Positions 36,033 to 45,315 of a stretch of 64,000 nucleotides of DNA are shown here, piece by piece. Where the stretch lies: NCBI GenBank assembly GCA_030066195.1, contig JASJCB010000005.1, forward strand, positions 62,001-126,000, read 5' to 3'. The translations under genes were made by a program, and so were the position numbers. This DNA comes from Acidobacteriota bacterium. Lineage in GTDB: Bacteria > Acidobacteriota > Holophagae > Acanthopleuribacterales > Acanthopleuribacteraceae. Under the pieces are notes generated by a model, which saw nothing but the letters and a program-made list of their open reading frames with translations, was not told the DNA's origin and did no database searches. Each line of letters starts with the position of its first letter. Within the stretch, counting starts at the first letter, position 1.

Positions 36033-36464
36033 ATGCCGGTTACCCGAAAGCACCAACCAAATTTACGCCGGAACGGTCCTCTGGTCTCCATTCACATTGG
36101 ATTGGACGAGTTTGCTCAGCGGCTACGAACAACCATGGGTGAGGAACTTCCCGAAAAAATCGCAATCCAGGCAATGGTGGATACGGGGGCGGCTACGACT
36201 CTAATCGATCCGACAGCTTTAGATAGATTGGCCCCCGCACAAATTGATCAGGTCCAAATTCAAACACCTGGTTCTACCGGTATCATGTGTTCTCGCTATT
36301 GGCTGCGCTTACATTTACCTGATCAGATTAGCATGGAAATGCCGGTGATCGGCGCGGGCTTGGAAGGACAACATATCCAGTGTCTGCTTGGGAGAGATGT
36401 ACTAATGCATGCCGTTTTGGTTTATGACGGTCCCAAAGAATGTTTTTCTCTCAGTTTTGATTAG
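36033..36464 (+). CDS. Retropepsin-like aspartic protease
   Basis: 143 residues. The active-site motif AMVDTGAATTLID places the catalytic Asp at residue 50. The hydrophobic-hydrophobic-Gly partner motif is CLLGRDVLMHAVLVYDG near the C-terminus. One motif per chain means it would act as a homodimer, as in retroviral proteases. It has no signal peptide or anchor, so it is probably cytoplasmic. It starts directly after the stop of the DUF5678-like gene. Confidence 0.75.
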   Translation: MPVTRKHQPNLRRNGPLVSIHIGLDEFAQRLRTTMGEELPEKIAIQAMVDTGAATTLIDPTALDRLAPAQIDQVQIQTPGSTGIMCSRYWLRLHLPDQISMEMPVIGAGLEGQHIQCLLGRDVLMHAVLVYDGPKECFSLSFD

Positions 36465-36597
36465 GTAAACTGCTTGACGGCTTCTCGATCGGAGCAAATC
36501 TCGAACAGCGCAAAGCGCTCCGCTGAATGCAACCCAATCCACTCGGCCGGCGTACCATCGGAGGGGGAGGCAATCGACCGTTGACGAGGAGGGGGAT

Positions 36598-37125
36598 ATG
36601 GCCCAAACCCTTGAAAGTCATTGGCCTCAGATAAGGCGCACCTTTGCCGCCGCCCTTGGAACATCCTTCCACTTTTCCATGGCGTCGGTAGATGACCAAG
36701 GTAACCCGCATATCAGTCCAATCGGTTCACTTCGCTTGGATAAGAACCGAACTCGCGGGTATTACTTCGAGCTTTTTACCAAGAAAATGCCGAGGAACTT
36801 CCAAACCAACCAAAGAGTGTGCGTCATGGCGGTTCCCAGTCGTATCCGATCATGGCTGAGCGCACTTATCCGCGGCCGTTTCAAGTCTCCGCCGGGGGTA
36901 CGCTTATACGGTACGGTGGGCGAAGTACGCGAAGCAACACCGGAAGAAAAAGTCTGGTGGGAAAGACGAACCGGCATCCTGCGCTTCTTGAAGGGATATA
37001 AGATCCTGTGGTCCGACCTCTCCCACGTGCGCGAAATACACTTCGACGACTGGGCGCCGGTAAACCTGGGCCCCATGACCCAAGGATGTTGGGATAGCCG
37101 GTCTAAAAAGAAGGGAGCAAGTTAG
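36598..37125 (+). CDS. Pyridoxamine 5'-phosphate oxidase-like flavoprotein
   Basis: 175 residues. The N-terminal half follows the PNPOx-like split-barrel pattern (FHFSMASVDDQGNPHISPIG, then a strand and NQRVCVMAV). Members bind FMN or F420 and include oxidoreductases and haem-handling proteins. The C-terminal part (WERRTGILRFLKGYKILWSD) is not specific. GAGGAGGGGG precedes the ATG at 36598. The substrate is unknown. Confidence 0.75.
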   Translation: MAQTLESHWPQIRRTFAAALGTSFHFSMASVDDQGNPHISPIGSLRLDKNRTRGYYFELFTKKMPRNFQTNQRVCVMAVPSRIRSWLSALIRGRFKSPPGVRLYGTVGEVREATPEEKVWWERRTGILRFLKGYKILWSDLSHVREIHFDDWAPVNLGPMTQGCWDSRSKKKGAS

Positions 37126-37322
37126 TTTCGTTGCTACCGGCGGCGTTAAACGTCTCCAAATCCGCATGAGTTTAGTGGGAATTCTCGGATTTCGAACGGC
37201 TTGTGCGGCTTGTCACCAACGTTTCCAATCGCCGATTCTCCTTGGGATGCGCGGACCGTCGTGACCACTGGTCCATTTACCGCGGATCTTCCGCAACCCT
37301 GCTATTTCCCAAGGAGTTTACT

Positions 37323-39014
37323 ATGACATTTCGCTCCCCCGTTGTCATTCCCATTATCTTCCTCCTATCCACCATCTCCCTGAAAGCACAGCTCACGCCC
37401 GCGGAAATGGGCGTCAACCTTGAAGTCCACACGCCCTATGCGCGCCAGATTATTTTTGTCGATGCCTTTAAGCGGGCCGCCCCCTGGCAAACCTTCGAAT
37501 TGGAGCATCCCCACGGTTGGAATACCCAACAAACCATCGATCATGACAGCAACGGCTATCCCCTCGAAGTACCGTTTGACTCGGATACCGGCACCGACAC
37601 CGCGGTCAACACCTGGACGCTTACCGATATGGACGGCCACTATCCCCCCGGCACCTGGAAACTGTCCTTTGAAGGCGAGGGTCAGTTGGTCGTTTCCGCC
37701 GGTTCCTTCGTACAGTCTTTTGAGCAGGCCGGTACCTACGACATTCCTATCGATCCCAGTCAGGGCGGCGTTTACTTCAGCCTCATCCGCTCCATCCGGG
37801 GCAATCACATCAGGAACATTCGCCTGATGATGCCCGACACCGAGGACAAAAGCTCCGACTTCTACAAACCCCTGGTCAATCGCCTGAAGGAATTCAGCGT
37901 GGTGCGGTTCAGTCAGACCATGCGCACCAACGACGGCGATTATCCCTGCGATGATCCGACGATGGATGCCGAAGACATCGATTGTGTCAAAACCGCGGCC
38001 AATCGCCCCACTGCCGGTTGGTTCACCCAGGCAACCAATAGAGGCATTGCCCTGGAGTACCTGATCGATCTGGCCAACGAGGCCGATGTCAGTCCATGGT
38101 TCTGCATTCCCCACGGCGCCGACGACAACTATATGACCCAAATGGCAACCCTGATCCACACCCGTTTGAACTCCCACCTGAAAGTATATATCGAACTGTC
38201 CAACGAACTGTGGAACCACAGCGGACCCTATCCCCAAAGCGATTGGGCCGTGGCCAACGGCAGGCGCATGGAAAACAATCCCAACCTGGCCGAACATACC
38301 GCGCAAATCCTTTGGACGGCCAAACGTTCGGCCGACATGTTCTACCGCTTCCAGCAGGCTTTCGGCGCCGATCGGAACCGCCTGGTTCGCGTGCTGCCCG
38401 GCACGCCGGTGCCCGCCTGGAACAACCACATGCTGACCGCAATCAAAGACCCGGCCTACAACGCCTGGCCGGCCCCTCATCCCAACCTCGCTACTGAACC
38501 CGATGTGCTGGCGATGCACGCCTATTTCGGCGGCCTGGTCCCCGCCGAAATCTTGGACGAGGGTGTGCAAGCCTCCGTCACCCCCGTGGAGATCGTCAGC
38601 CGCGCCCGAGTCAATATTGCTACCGACCGTCCGCATTTCAGCGAAAACGAGGCCATTCTCTCGGTTCGATCCCTGACCGAACAGAATGCCGCCGTTGCCC
38701 TCTTTCACGATGTCGGCCTCGTGGCCTACGAGGGCGGCCAACACATCGTAGAAATGAACGGAACGAACAACAACCCGACCCTGGCGCCCAAGTGTGTTCA
38801 GGCCAACCACGCATTCGAGATGCAGGAGGCCTACACCCACCTGCTGAACACCTGGGAAGCCGCCGGCGGCGGCTTGTTCATGCACTACAGCCTTGTCAAG
38901 AGGCCCTCGGATTACTGGGGCAGTTTCGGCTTGTTCGACTGGACAACCCAGGATCAGGCGACGGCTTATAAGTATCAGGCCTTGAGGCCGTTCCTGCGGC
39001 AACCGACGCCCTGA
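37323..39014 (+). CDS. Putative secreted glycoside hydrolase (clan GH-A-like)
   Basis: 563 residues from the ATG at 37323, chosen because AAGGAG precedes it and a signal peptide follows (SPVVIPIIFLLSTISLKA). An N-terminal beta-rich domain (about 25-170) precedes a barrel-like domain with VYIELSNELWN (Glu295, acid/base-like) and LVAYEGGQH (Glu470, nucleophile-like). Two such glutamates at strand ends are the clan GH-A hallmark. Similar proteins are often annotated as cellulose-binding proteins. A role in polysaccharide breakdown is likely; the exact substrate is not readable. Confidence 0.65.
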   Translation: MTFRSPVVIPIIFLLSTISLKAQLTPAEMGVNLEVHTPYARQIIFVDAFKRAAPWQTFELEHPHGWNTQQTIDHDSNGYPLEVPFDSDTGTDTAVNTWTLTDMDGHYPPGTWKLSFEGEGQLVVSAGSFVQSFEQAGTYDIPIDPSQGGVYFSLIRSIRGNHIRNIRLMMPDTEDKSSDFYKPLVNRLKEFSVVRFSQTMRTNDGDYPCDDPTMDAEDIDCVKTAANRPTAGWFTQATNRGIALEYLIDLANEADVSPWFCIPHGADDNYMTQMATLIHTRLNSHLKVYIELSNELWNHSGPYPQSDWAVANGRRMENNPNLAEHTAQILWTAKRSADMFYRFQQAFGADRNRLVRVLPGTPVPAWNNHMLTAIKDPAYNAWPAPHPNLATEPDVLAMHAYFGGLVPAEILDEGVQASVTPVEIVSRARVNIATDRPHFSENEAILSVRSLTEQNAAVALFHDVGLVAYEGGQHIVEMNGTNNNPTLAPKCVQANHAFEMQEAYTHLLNTWEAAGGGLFMHYSLVKRPSDYWGSFGLFDWTTQDQATAYKYQALRPFLRQPTP

Positions 39015-39027
39015 TCGTCAAACCATC

Positions 39028-39055
39028 GAAGCGGCGCGCGCTTGCGCGCCGCTTC
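39028..39055. terminator. GC-rich hairpin between convergent genes
   Basis: GAAGCGGCGCGC at 39028-39039 pairs perfectly with 39044-39055 around a 4-base loop. There is no U-run, but its place between two convergent stops supports a bidirectional terminator. Confidence 0.7.
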
Positions 39056-40800
39056 TAATCATCGCAATAAACCATTTCCCAACCGTGGAAGACCAATACC
39101 GGGCAGATCCATTCGAGATCATCTCCTACCTTGGCCAGTCTTGAGTCTTTTCGGTATTGTGTCAATTGTTCTTTGGCCGTATCCACCTCGGCTTGTAGCA
39201 GAGCATCGGTCAGTTCTACTCCGCGTTTGATGTATTTCAATTCGATCAGGTAGCCGTAGCGGATGTCTGGGTAGCCCGCCCGGAACGGTTCCAGGAAAAT
39301 GTCACAAAAGCCCTTGTTCAGCGGTTGCTCACTGCCGGTGAGAAAGTAATGCGTGGTGTTGAGATAGGCGAGGAGGAATCCCTGAATGACCTTTTCGCCC
39401 TGTATGTAATCGCGAACGGTCGTATACTCCTGTACGGCGTCGGCGAGCAGCCTGAAGAAGGGTTTCCAGTTCCCGAACCAACCCATTTGCTCCAAGGCTT
39501 GTTGCAATGCCATGGGATCTACCTTGAAGACGCCGTTGTCCTTGTAGGCATCGCGCAGTTGCCCCCACAAAAGGCTTTCGATGGTTTTGTTCGGGATGCA
39601 GAGCAGCGGTTCAGCACGGAAACGTCCGGTGTGGGTGATCAGGCCCAGGTAATACACCAGCGAGATGAAATTTTCGGCATCTTTTAACTCTTCTACCGGG
39701 AAACCCATGGCAATGGGCGATGAGATCTCCCGGTTTTCCATAATGGATTTCAGGGTATCGAAATTACCGTTGAGCTTCTTGCCGGCCAAAAGAAGGTGGC
39801 GCAATTTACCGTAGTCTATGCGCACGTTCTGGTCGATTAATTGGTCGGGCATGTCTTGGAAAGCAAGTACGGTTTGCACAAAATAGAGGACCATAGCCGG
39901 GTTGAAAACATCTTGTCGGGCTTTCTTGGTGAAGCGATAGCCGCCGAACCAATCCCTTGTCAAATCAAGAACATCGGGCAGCGTCATGTTAAGGACTTCC
40001 GCGATGCGGTAGGTATTCAAAAGATCGGCGACTTCATCTTCGGTGAAACCGGCGACTGCTTGCAGCGCGGGGTAGAGGCTGACCTGGGTACCGATGTTGA
40101 ATCCGCTGGTGACATCATCCATGGTGACCGGCGAGACCCCCGTGATAAACAAGCGCTCCAGGCCGGAATCCGTCATGCCCGCGGCGCCCTTGAGCACGTT
40201 GAAGAAAAAGCGAAAGAACCCGGCGCCATGGGTGATATCATGGTAGCTACCCTTTCCATAAGTGCTTAGAATGGTATTGGTGAAGTTGTCGTACTCATCG
40301 ATGATGATATAGAGTCTGTGTTGGTTCAGGCGGCAGTACTCGAAGAGCGTGCTTAAACGGTCACCGGCAGTTTTCATCTTCTCGACAGCATATCTAAAGG
40401 TCTCGTCAAAGGCATCTTCATAGCGCCTGAGGAAGCTGTTGAACATGGTTGTGGTGTATTGCTCGAACGAGGCTTCCACCCGTTCGGTTTCGGGCCTCAC
40501 CTCTGAGAAATTGAAGGCCAGAACCATGTATTGATTCTTTTCCGGGGTAGGATTCGATCCAATCCATGAATCGCCGAATAGGTTTTCGAAGCGATCCGCA
40601 AAGTTACGGTCGTAATAGGCGGCCAGGGTAGATACCATTAAAGATTTCCCCGATCGCCTGGGTCTGAGAAAGAAGAGGAACCGGCCCGCTTTTTCCAGTT
40701 CAGCGATAAATCGTGTCTTATCCACATAAGCCATGTTCTTTGCGCGAATACGCGTATAGTCAGCCACGCCGTAAGGAATCTCAGGCATCTGTTCGCTCAT
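39055..40800 (-). CDS. AAA-ATPase-like protein with C-terminal PD-(D/E)XK nuclease domain
   Basis: 581 residues. The N-terminus YGVADYTRIRAKNMAYVDKT and Walker A RPRRSGKSL (about residues 46-54) plus Walker B LYIIIDEYD are typical of the PF09820 AAA-ATPase-like family. A C-terminal PDDEXK_9 nuclease-like domain (PF08011) carries GYLIELKYIK. Such genes are multicopy in many Bacteroidota and environmental genomes and are suspected of mobile or defence roles; their function is unproven. It is preceded by a short G-run before the ATG at 40800. No inverted-repeat ends of an insertion sequence were seen. Confidence 0.85.
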   Translation of the reverse strand: MSEQMPEIPYGVADYTRIRAKNMAYVDKTRFIAELEKAGRFLFFLRPRRSGKSLMVSTLAAYYDRNFADRFENLFGDSWIGSNPTPEKNQYMVLAFNFSEVRPETERVEASFEQYTTTMFNSFLRRYEDAFDETFRYAVEKMKTAGDRLSTLFEYCRLNQHRLYIIIDEYDNFTNTILSTYGKGSYHDITHGAGFFRFFFNVLKGAAGMTDSGLERLFITGVSPVTMDDVTSGFNIGTQVSLYPALQAVAGFTEDEVADLLNTYRIAEVLNMTLPDVLDLTRDWFGGYRFTKKARQDVFNPAMVLYFVQTVLAFQDMPDQLIDQNVRIDYGKLRHLLLAGKKLNGNFDTLKSIMENREISSPIAMGFPVEELKDAENFISLVYYLGLITHTGRFRAEPLLCIPNKTIESLLWGQLRDAYKDNGVFKVDPMALQQALEQMGWFGNWKPFFRLLADAVQEYTTVRDYIQGEKVIQGFLLAYLNTTHYFLTGSEQPLNKGFCDIFLEPFRAGYPDIRYGYLIELKYIKRGVELTDALLQAEVDTAKEQLTQYRKDSRLAKVGDDLEWICPVLVFHGWEMVYCDD

Positions 40801-40941
40801 ATAACCCCCGATAAACCGGTAGCTTGCTTTATTCTAACAGCAGTGCGGGGTAATTGGAGCAAATCCGCGGCAATGCCGGGGAAAGATGAGACGAGTCGCC
40901 GTCAGGTCTCCGGCTGTAACCTCTCTTTTCCGAGTTCGGTG

Positions 40942-41604
40942 TTAATCGATGATCTTGCCGTCCAGCAGCTTTACCTTGCGTTGGGCGCGGTCCGCGTAGC
41001 GGGGGTCGTGGGTGACCATGCAGATGGTGGCGCCCTCCCCGTGGAGTTGATTCAGCAGGTCCATGACCACGTCGCCGTTTGCCGAGTCAAGGTTTCCGGT
41101 GGGTTCGTCCGCCAGCAGGATCTTGGGGCTGCCCACTACCGCGCGCGCCACCGCGATGCGTTGTTGCTGGCCGCCCGACAATTGCGTGGGGTAGTGATTG
41201 CGCCGGTGTTCCATGTCCATTTTTTCCAGAACCCCGGCCACCCGTTCGCGTGCTTCCTCGCCCTTGATGCCGCGGTAGACCAGGGGGAGTTCGATGTTCT
41301 CGAATACGGTAAGGTTTTCGATCAGATTGAAGCTCTGGAAGATGAAGCCGATGTCGCGGTTACGCACCTTGGTCCGTTCGGCCCGGCTCAACTTATCCAC
41401 CGATTGACCGTCCAGCCGGTATTCTCCGCCGGAGGGCGTGTCCAACAGGCCCAGCAGCGACAGCAGGGTGGTCTTGCCGCAACCGGACGGCCCGTTCACC
41501 GAAACGAACTCGCCCTTGGCAACGGCCAGGTCGATGCCGGACAGGGCGTGGGTCTCCATCTCTTCGGTGTGATAGACCTTGCTGAGCTTTTCCAGATGAA
41601 TCAA
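40942..41604 (-). CDS. ABC transporter ATPase, LolD/MacB type
   Basis: 220 residues. All ATPase motifs are present: Walker A GPSGCGKTT, Q-loop FIFQSFNLI, signature LSGGQQQR, Walker B ILLADEPTGNLDS and switch histidine VTHD. The length and EPTGNLDS match the LolD/MacB/FtsE-like group that drives lipoprotein release or tripartite efflux. The start is a TTG at 41604 with GGGAGG 7 bases upstream. It is 13 bases after the adaptor gene, so the two form one transcript. No FtsX-like permease gene is adjacent on either side. Confidence 0.9.
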   Translation of the reverse strand: MIHLEKLSKVYHTEEMETHALSGIDLAVAKGEFVSVNGPSGCGKTTLLSLLGLLDTPSGGEYRLDGQSVDKLSRAERTKVRNRDIGFIFQSFNLIENLTVFENIELPLVYRGIKGEEARERVAGVLEKMDMEHRRNHYPTQLSGGQQQRIAVARAVVGSPKILLADEPTGNLDSANGDVVMDLLNQLHGEGATICMVTHDPRYADRAQRKVKLLDGKIID

Positions 41605-41617
41605 TAATGCCTCCCGA

Positions 41618-42925
41618 TTATTGCACGGCGATGCGTTCGCTGTTGTTATAGGCGCTGGTGTCGGAAAGGATGATGCGATCGCCCTCTGCCAGTCCCGCGA
41701 CGATTTCGATGGTCGTTACCGACTGGCGTCCGAAGCGCACCAGCGTGCGCACCGCCTGGCTGCCGTCCGACGCCAGTTTGAAAACCTGGGCGTCGGCATT
41801 GCCGCGAGCGTGAACCGGCTTATCCACATATAGGGTGTCGGGGATACGCTCTATTTCGATAATCCCCTCTACAGCCAGGTCGGGTCTGGCGATCTTGGGC
41901 AGCGGGCCTTCCAGTGCCATGTCCACGGAAACCATGCCGTCCTTCACGGTGGGGTCGATACGCGAGATTCTGGCGGGTATTTCGCCGGAATGGGTATCCA
42001 CGATGCAGATCAATCCGGGCTGTAAGTCGCGTGTACGGCTCTGCGGAACACGGATCACGGCTTTCAGGCGGGTTGTGTCGGCGATTCTGGCCAGGACGGC
42101 GCCGGCCTCAACCCGTTGACCTATTTCCAGGGGGAGTTCTTGAAGGATTCCGGCAATGTCGGCGCGAATCTGCAAGCCCTCGGCGCGATCGTTTTTCAAG
42201 CGGGCAGCATCTTCCAGTTGAGCCACACGCGCTTGCTTGCTTTGAAGCTGTGTGGAGACGGACGCTTCGATCTTCTGTAATTGTTGCTTTTCCAATTCCA
42301 TCAGGCCGGCCAGTGACCTGGCTTTCATTTCCGAGATCCTGGCGTCCAGGTCGGGATGCAGGCCCCTGCTCTGAAGGGCGCGATCCCGCTCGGCGACCAG
42401 TTTAGCCACCTCGTAATCCGTACGCGCTCTCGCCAGCGCCGCCTTGCGATCCAGGATGCGCTGCTCCAATTGGAAACGCAACTCCTCCAGTTCCGCACGA
42501 GCGGCCTGTACCCGGCTCTCCGCCTCGCGCGCCTCGAACTCCAAATCGGGATTGGCCAGGGTGAGGATGGGCGTCCCGGGCTGGACCGAGGCGCCGGGCT
42601 CCAGATGCAACGCGGCCACCAAACCTGAGTTGGCGGCGGTAAGCCAGCGGTTCTCCTCGGGGACCAGTGTACCGTTGCCGCGCACCCGGCGCAGCATTTC
42701 CCCACGTTTCACGGTGCCGTCCCAGATCGCGCTTTCGGCGATGGTGGGCAGGGCCGGCTTGATGGCCATGGCCATGAAAATGAACAGAGACAATAGAATT
42801 ACCGCTGAGCCGGCCATAAATACTTTGCGGTTCTTCTGTTTGTTGCGCTGTTCCGGTGTTTTCAACACGTCCAAGGGGTCACTTCCGCGGCGGCCGCGAG
42901 GCACACCAAAAAGATCGGCTCCCAA
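41618..42925 (-). CDS. Periplasmic adaptor (HlyD/MacA-like) of an efflux system
   Basis: Up to 435 residues. A cytoplasmic tail precedes one transmembrane helix (about 38-55). A lipoyl/barrel-sandwich half (ALHLEPGASVQPGTPIL), a long coiled coil (about 135-260) and the second half with beta-barrel domain (GQRVEAGAVLARIAD) follow. This is the membrane-fusion-protein plan of MacA/HlyD. The start is uncertain: a TTG at 42925 or a GTG seven codons later, neither with an ideal ribosome site. It should pair with the adjacent ATPase and a permease encoded elsewhere. Confidence 0.85.
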   Translation of the reverse strand: MGADLFGVPRGRRGSDPLDVLKTPEQRNKQKNRKVFMAGSAVILLSLFIFMAMAIKPALPTIAESAIWDGTVKRGEMLRRVRGNGTLVPEENRWLTAANSGLVAALHLEPGASVQPGTPILTLANPDLEFEAREAESRVQAARAELEELRFQLEQRILDRKAALARARTDYEVAKLVAERDRALQSRGLHPDLDARISEMKARSLAGLMELEKQQLQKIEASVSTQLQSKQARVAQLEDAARLKNDRAEGLQIRADIAGILQELPLEIGQRVEAGAVLARIADTTRLKAVIRVPQSRTRDLQPGLICIVDTHSGEIPARISRIDPTVKDGMVSVDMALEGPLPKIARPDLAVEGIIEIERIPDTLYVDKPVHARGNADAQVFKLASDGSQAVRTLVRFGRQSVTTIEIVAGLAEGDRIILSDTSAYNNSERIAVQ

Positions 42926-43013
42926 AGCTTAGCAGATCACCCGCGTAATGGGTTGAAAAAACCGTGCCTGGAGCCAATTCCATCCAGGCGGAAAGAAACG
43001 TTTCCCGCGTTGA

Positions 43014-43931
43014 TCACCCGGTTGGATTTTGCAGGAAGGAAACTGGCGGCGCAAAGAACGACATGCCGCTGACGGCACTGGTGTAGTTCATCAAATGGTC
43101 CCTGTTCCCCTGCTCGTCGCCCTCGACCATGCTGCGCAACATCGAGGTGAAGTTCTCGGGTGTTGCGGCGTAAGCCATAAAAAACAACCCGGACTCGGTC
43201 ACGGCGCCGTAGGGCATGCTGTGGCGCAGGATCTCGATGGACTTGCCGTCGGCGTCCTTCAAGCTGGTGCGCAGGGTATGCGCGTGCGGCGACTTGTCAG
43301 CGCGGGCAAACTCGATATTATCTACCTTGGTGCGCCCGATAACCCGTTCCTGCTCCTTAACCTCCAACTGGTTCCACTTTTCCAGATCGTGCACGAAACG
43401 CTGGGCGTGCAGGTAACTGCCGCCGTTGAAAGGCCCGTCGTCGCTGACCAGGGCCACCCCGGGGCGGTCTTCGCCTTGAGGGTTCTCGGTGCCGTCGACA
43501 AAGCCGATCAGGTCCCGGGAGTCCATATAGCGAAACCCGAGGACTTCCTCGACAACCGCCATATCCTGAGCCAATCGCGCATAAATACGTCGCCCCGACT
43601 CAAAAGTCAGGTCCCGGCGGGCAGAATGGATGTGAAACAAAAGGTCGGCCGGAGTGTCGGGCATATGCAGTGAGTCCCGGCCCATTTCGGGAAAAGGTTT
43701 CAGGTGCGCGGGCCTGGCCCGGGGATAGAGGTCGTCCCATATTTTGTCGCCCACGGCAACCACGGCATGAAGCTCAGCCGAGGGATCGAGAGCGGCAATT
43801 TCGGCGTTCAATTCTGACACTTCACCGAGTGCTTCGGCGATGCGGGTAGGATCGGCCCCGGATCGACGATCGAGGATTAGGAATAACGCATGTACGTTGG
43901 CTTCCGCGCAAATACCGGCTTGTGGGCTCAT
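43014..43931 (-). CDS. DyP-type haem peroxidase
   Basis: 305 residues from the ATG at 43931, which has GGAG 9 bases upstream; a TTG three codons earlier is less likely. The family signature GFVDGTENP (GxxDG, distal Asp) is present, as is a conserved C-terminal region with SPHAHTLRTSLK that includes the likely proximal histidine area. DyP enzymes oxidise dyes and phenols with peroxide. No encapsulin gene or cargo-loading tail is obvious (the end is FLQNPTG), and no Tat signal is visible, so it is probably cytoplasmic. Confidence 0.9.
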   Translation of the reverse strand: MSPQAGICAEANVHALFLILDRRSGADPTRIAEALGEVSELNAEIAALDPSAELHAVVAVGDKIWDDLYPRARPAHLKPFPEMGRDSLHMPDTPADLLFHIHSARRDLTFESGRRIYARLAQDMAVVEEVLGFRYMDSRDLIGFVDGTENPQGEDRPGVALVSDDGPFNGGSYLHAQRFVHDLEKWNQLEVKEQERVIGRTKVDNIEFARADKSPHAHTLRTSLKDADGKSIEILRHSMPYGAVTESGLFFMAYAATPENFTSMLRSMVEGDEQGNRDHLMNYTSAVSGMSFFAPPVSFLQNPTG

Positions 43932-44167
43932 GGCAAACAACTCCGCAAGGTTTGAATCTGAAGGCGATTATATTCTAACCCAACCCGGATCAGGTTCCCA
44001 GTGTCGGGTTTTCGATTCGCGAAACGGGGAACATGTCTCCGAGCGACTGACCATTAATGATTCACGAAGAATCGCCGTTGAGTCGATTAGCGGGTGGAAT
44101 TTAGGGTCCCGCCCGTCAAAAACGAGTCGCCGGCCCGATCCAAACTATGACTTTGGAGAATTACCGC

Positions 44168-44173
44168 TATAAT
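44168..44173 (+). promoter_or_regulatory. Putative -10 element (TATAAT)
   Basis: A perfect TATAAT hexamer with 35 bases between it and the ATG at 44209. No consensus -35 is found at 16-18 bases. Confidence 0.45.
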
Positions 44174-44208
44174 AAGCTCGTTATAGATAGGATGGAGGAT
44201 TTCGCTTC

Positions 44209-45240
44209 ATGGGTGAAAAAATACGTGTTGTACAAGTTGGCTGCGGCCTCATGGGTCCGATCCTGCTGGGTTACCTGCAGGAAAAGGGCGCCGAAATTGC
44301 CGCCGTAATCGATCGCAATCCCGCTCGCTGCGGCAAAAAGGTGGATGAGGTACTCTCGTTACAAAAACCCACCGGCCTGACGTTTGAACATCCCGACAAG
44401 GCGGAGGAAATCTTCCGGGCATCCAACGCCGATGTGGTGATCATGGCCACGCGCACCAAAATGAGCGATATGGCCGATATCATGCGCACCGCCGCCAAAT
44501 GCGGCATCAACTGCATTACCCTGGGTGAGGAAGCCTTCTACCCCTGGAATACCTCGCCGGAAATCACGCGGGAACTGGACGAACTGGCCAAGGCCGGCAA
44601 CTGCACCATCACCGGCACGGGCTTCCAGGAAATCTTTTGCGGTTACCTGGTGCTGGCCGCTTGCGCATCTGTTCAACGCGTGGACCGTTTGGAGGGCCTG
44701 CTGCTCTACAACGTGGACCACTATGGATCGGCCCTGATCGAGCATCACGGCGTCGGTCTGGATATGGACACATTCAATGAAAAGATCACCTCCACCACTT
44801 CCGAAATCCCCGAGGAGCCGTCATACGCCTGGGCCTATAACGAATGGATCTGCTCGAACCTGGGCCTGACCATTACTTCCATGACCCAAAGCTTTAAGCC
44901 GGTTACCCAAGAGGTCGCGGTCACCAGCAAAACCCTCGAGCTGGAGATTCCCGCCGGACAACCCGCCGGTCTGGAAGCGCGCGTGATTACCGAAACCAAA
45001 GAGGGACTGACCATCGACAGCCGTTGTGTCGGTAAGTTGTTTACCGAGAGTGAGGATGACCTTACCGAATGGCGCGTGGTCGGCGAGCCGAACACAACCG
45101 TCTCGGTACCGAAACCGGGCACACCGTTTCACTCCTGCGCCAGCTTGATCAACCGAATCCCCGATTTAATCGAAGCCCCCGCCGGATTTAGAACCACCGA
45201 GACGCTGGGTATGGCCAAATATTGGATTCCCGGACATTGA
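44209..45240 (+). CDS. DapB-like NAD(P)-dependent dehydrogenase
   Basis: 343 residues. The N-terminal Rossmann fold begins KIRVVQVGCGLMGPILLGYL with a GxGxxG-like turn. The NAD(P)-binding half resembles the dihydrodipicolinate-reductase N-domain. The C-terminal half (NVDHYGSALIEHHGVGLD) is longer than DapB and resembles 2,4-diaminopentanoate dehydrogenase-type enzymes of ornithine fermentation. The other genes of that pathway are not adjacent, so the substrate is uncertain. GGATGGAGGA lies upstream of the ATG at 44209. Confidence 0.65.
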   Translation: MGEKIRVVQVGCGLMGPILLGYLQEKGAEIAAVIDRNPARCGKKVDEVLSLQKPTGLTFEHPDKAEEIFRASNADVVIMATRTKMSDMADIMRTAAKCGINCITLGEEAFYPWNTSPEITRELDELAKAGNCTITGTGFQEIFCGYLVLAACASVQRVDRLEGLLLYNVDHYGSALIEHHGVGLDMDTFNEKITSTTSEIPEEPSYAWAYNEWICSNLGLTITSMTQSFKPVTQEVAVTSKTLELEIPAGQPAGLEARVITETKEGLTIDSRCVGKLFTESEDDLTEWRVVGEPNTTVSVPKPGTPFHSCASLINRIPDLIEAPAGFRTTETLGMAKYWIPGH

Positions 45241-45245
45241 GAAAC

Positions 45246-45288
45246 CCGGCGTTCCCATGTGACGTCTTATGCGTGACGGGAACGCCGG
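45246..45288 (+). terminator. Hairpin between dehydrogenase and signalling gene
   Basis: CCGGCGTTCCC at 45246-45256 pairs perfectly with 45278-45288 around a 21-base loop. No U-run follows, so it may be a weak terminator or a processing stem. Confidence 0.5.
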
Positions 45289-45315
45289 AGATGTCCGGAT
45301 CTCTTCGGAGCCTTC

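Noticed and set aside
39055-40800. Insertion sequence carrying the AAA/PD-(D/E)XK gene
   Set aside because: No terminal inverted repeats, target duplication or transposase motif were seen around it.
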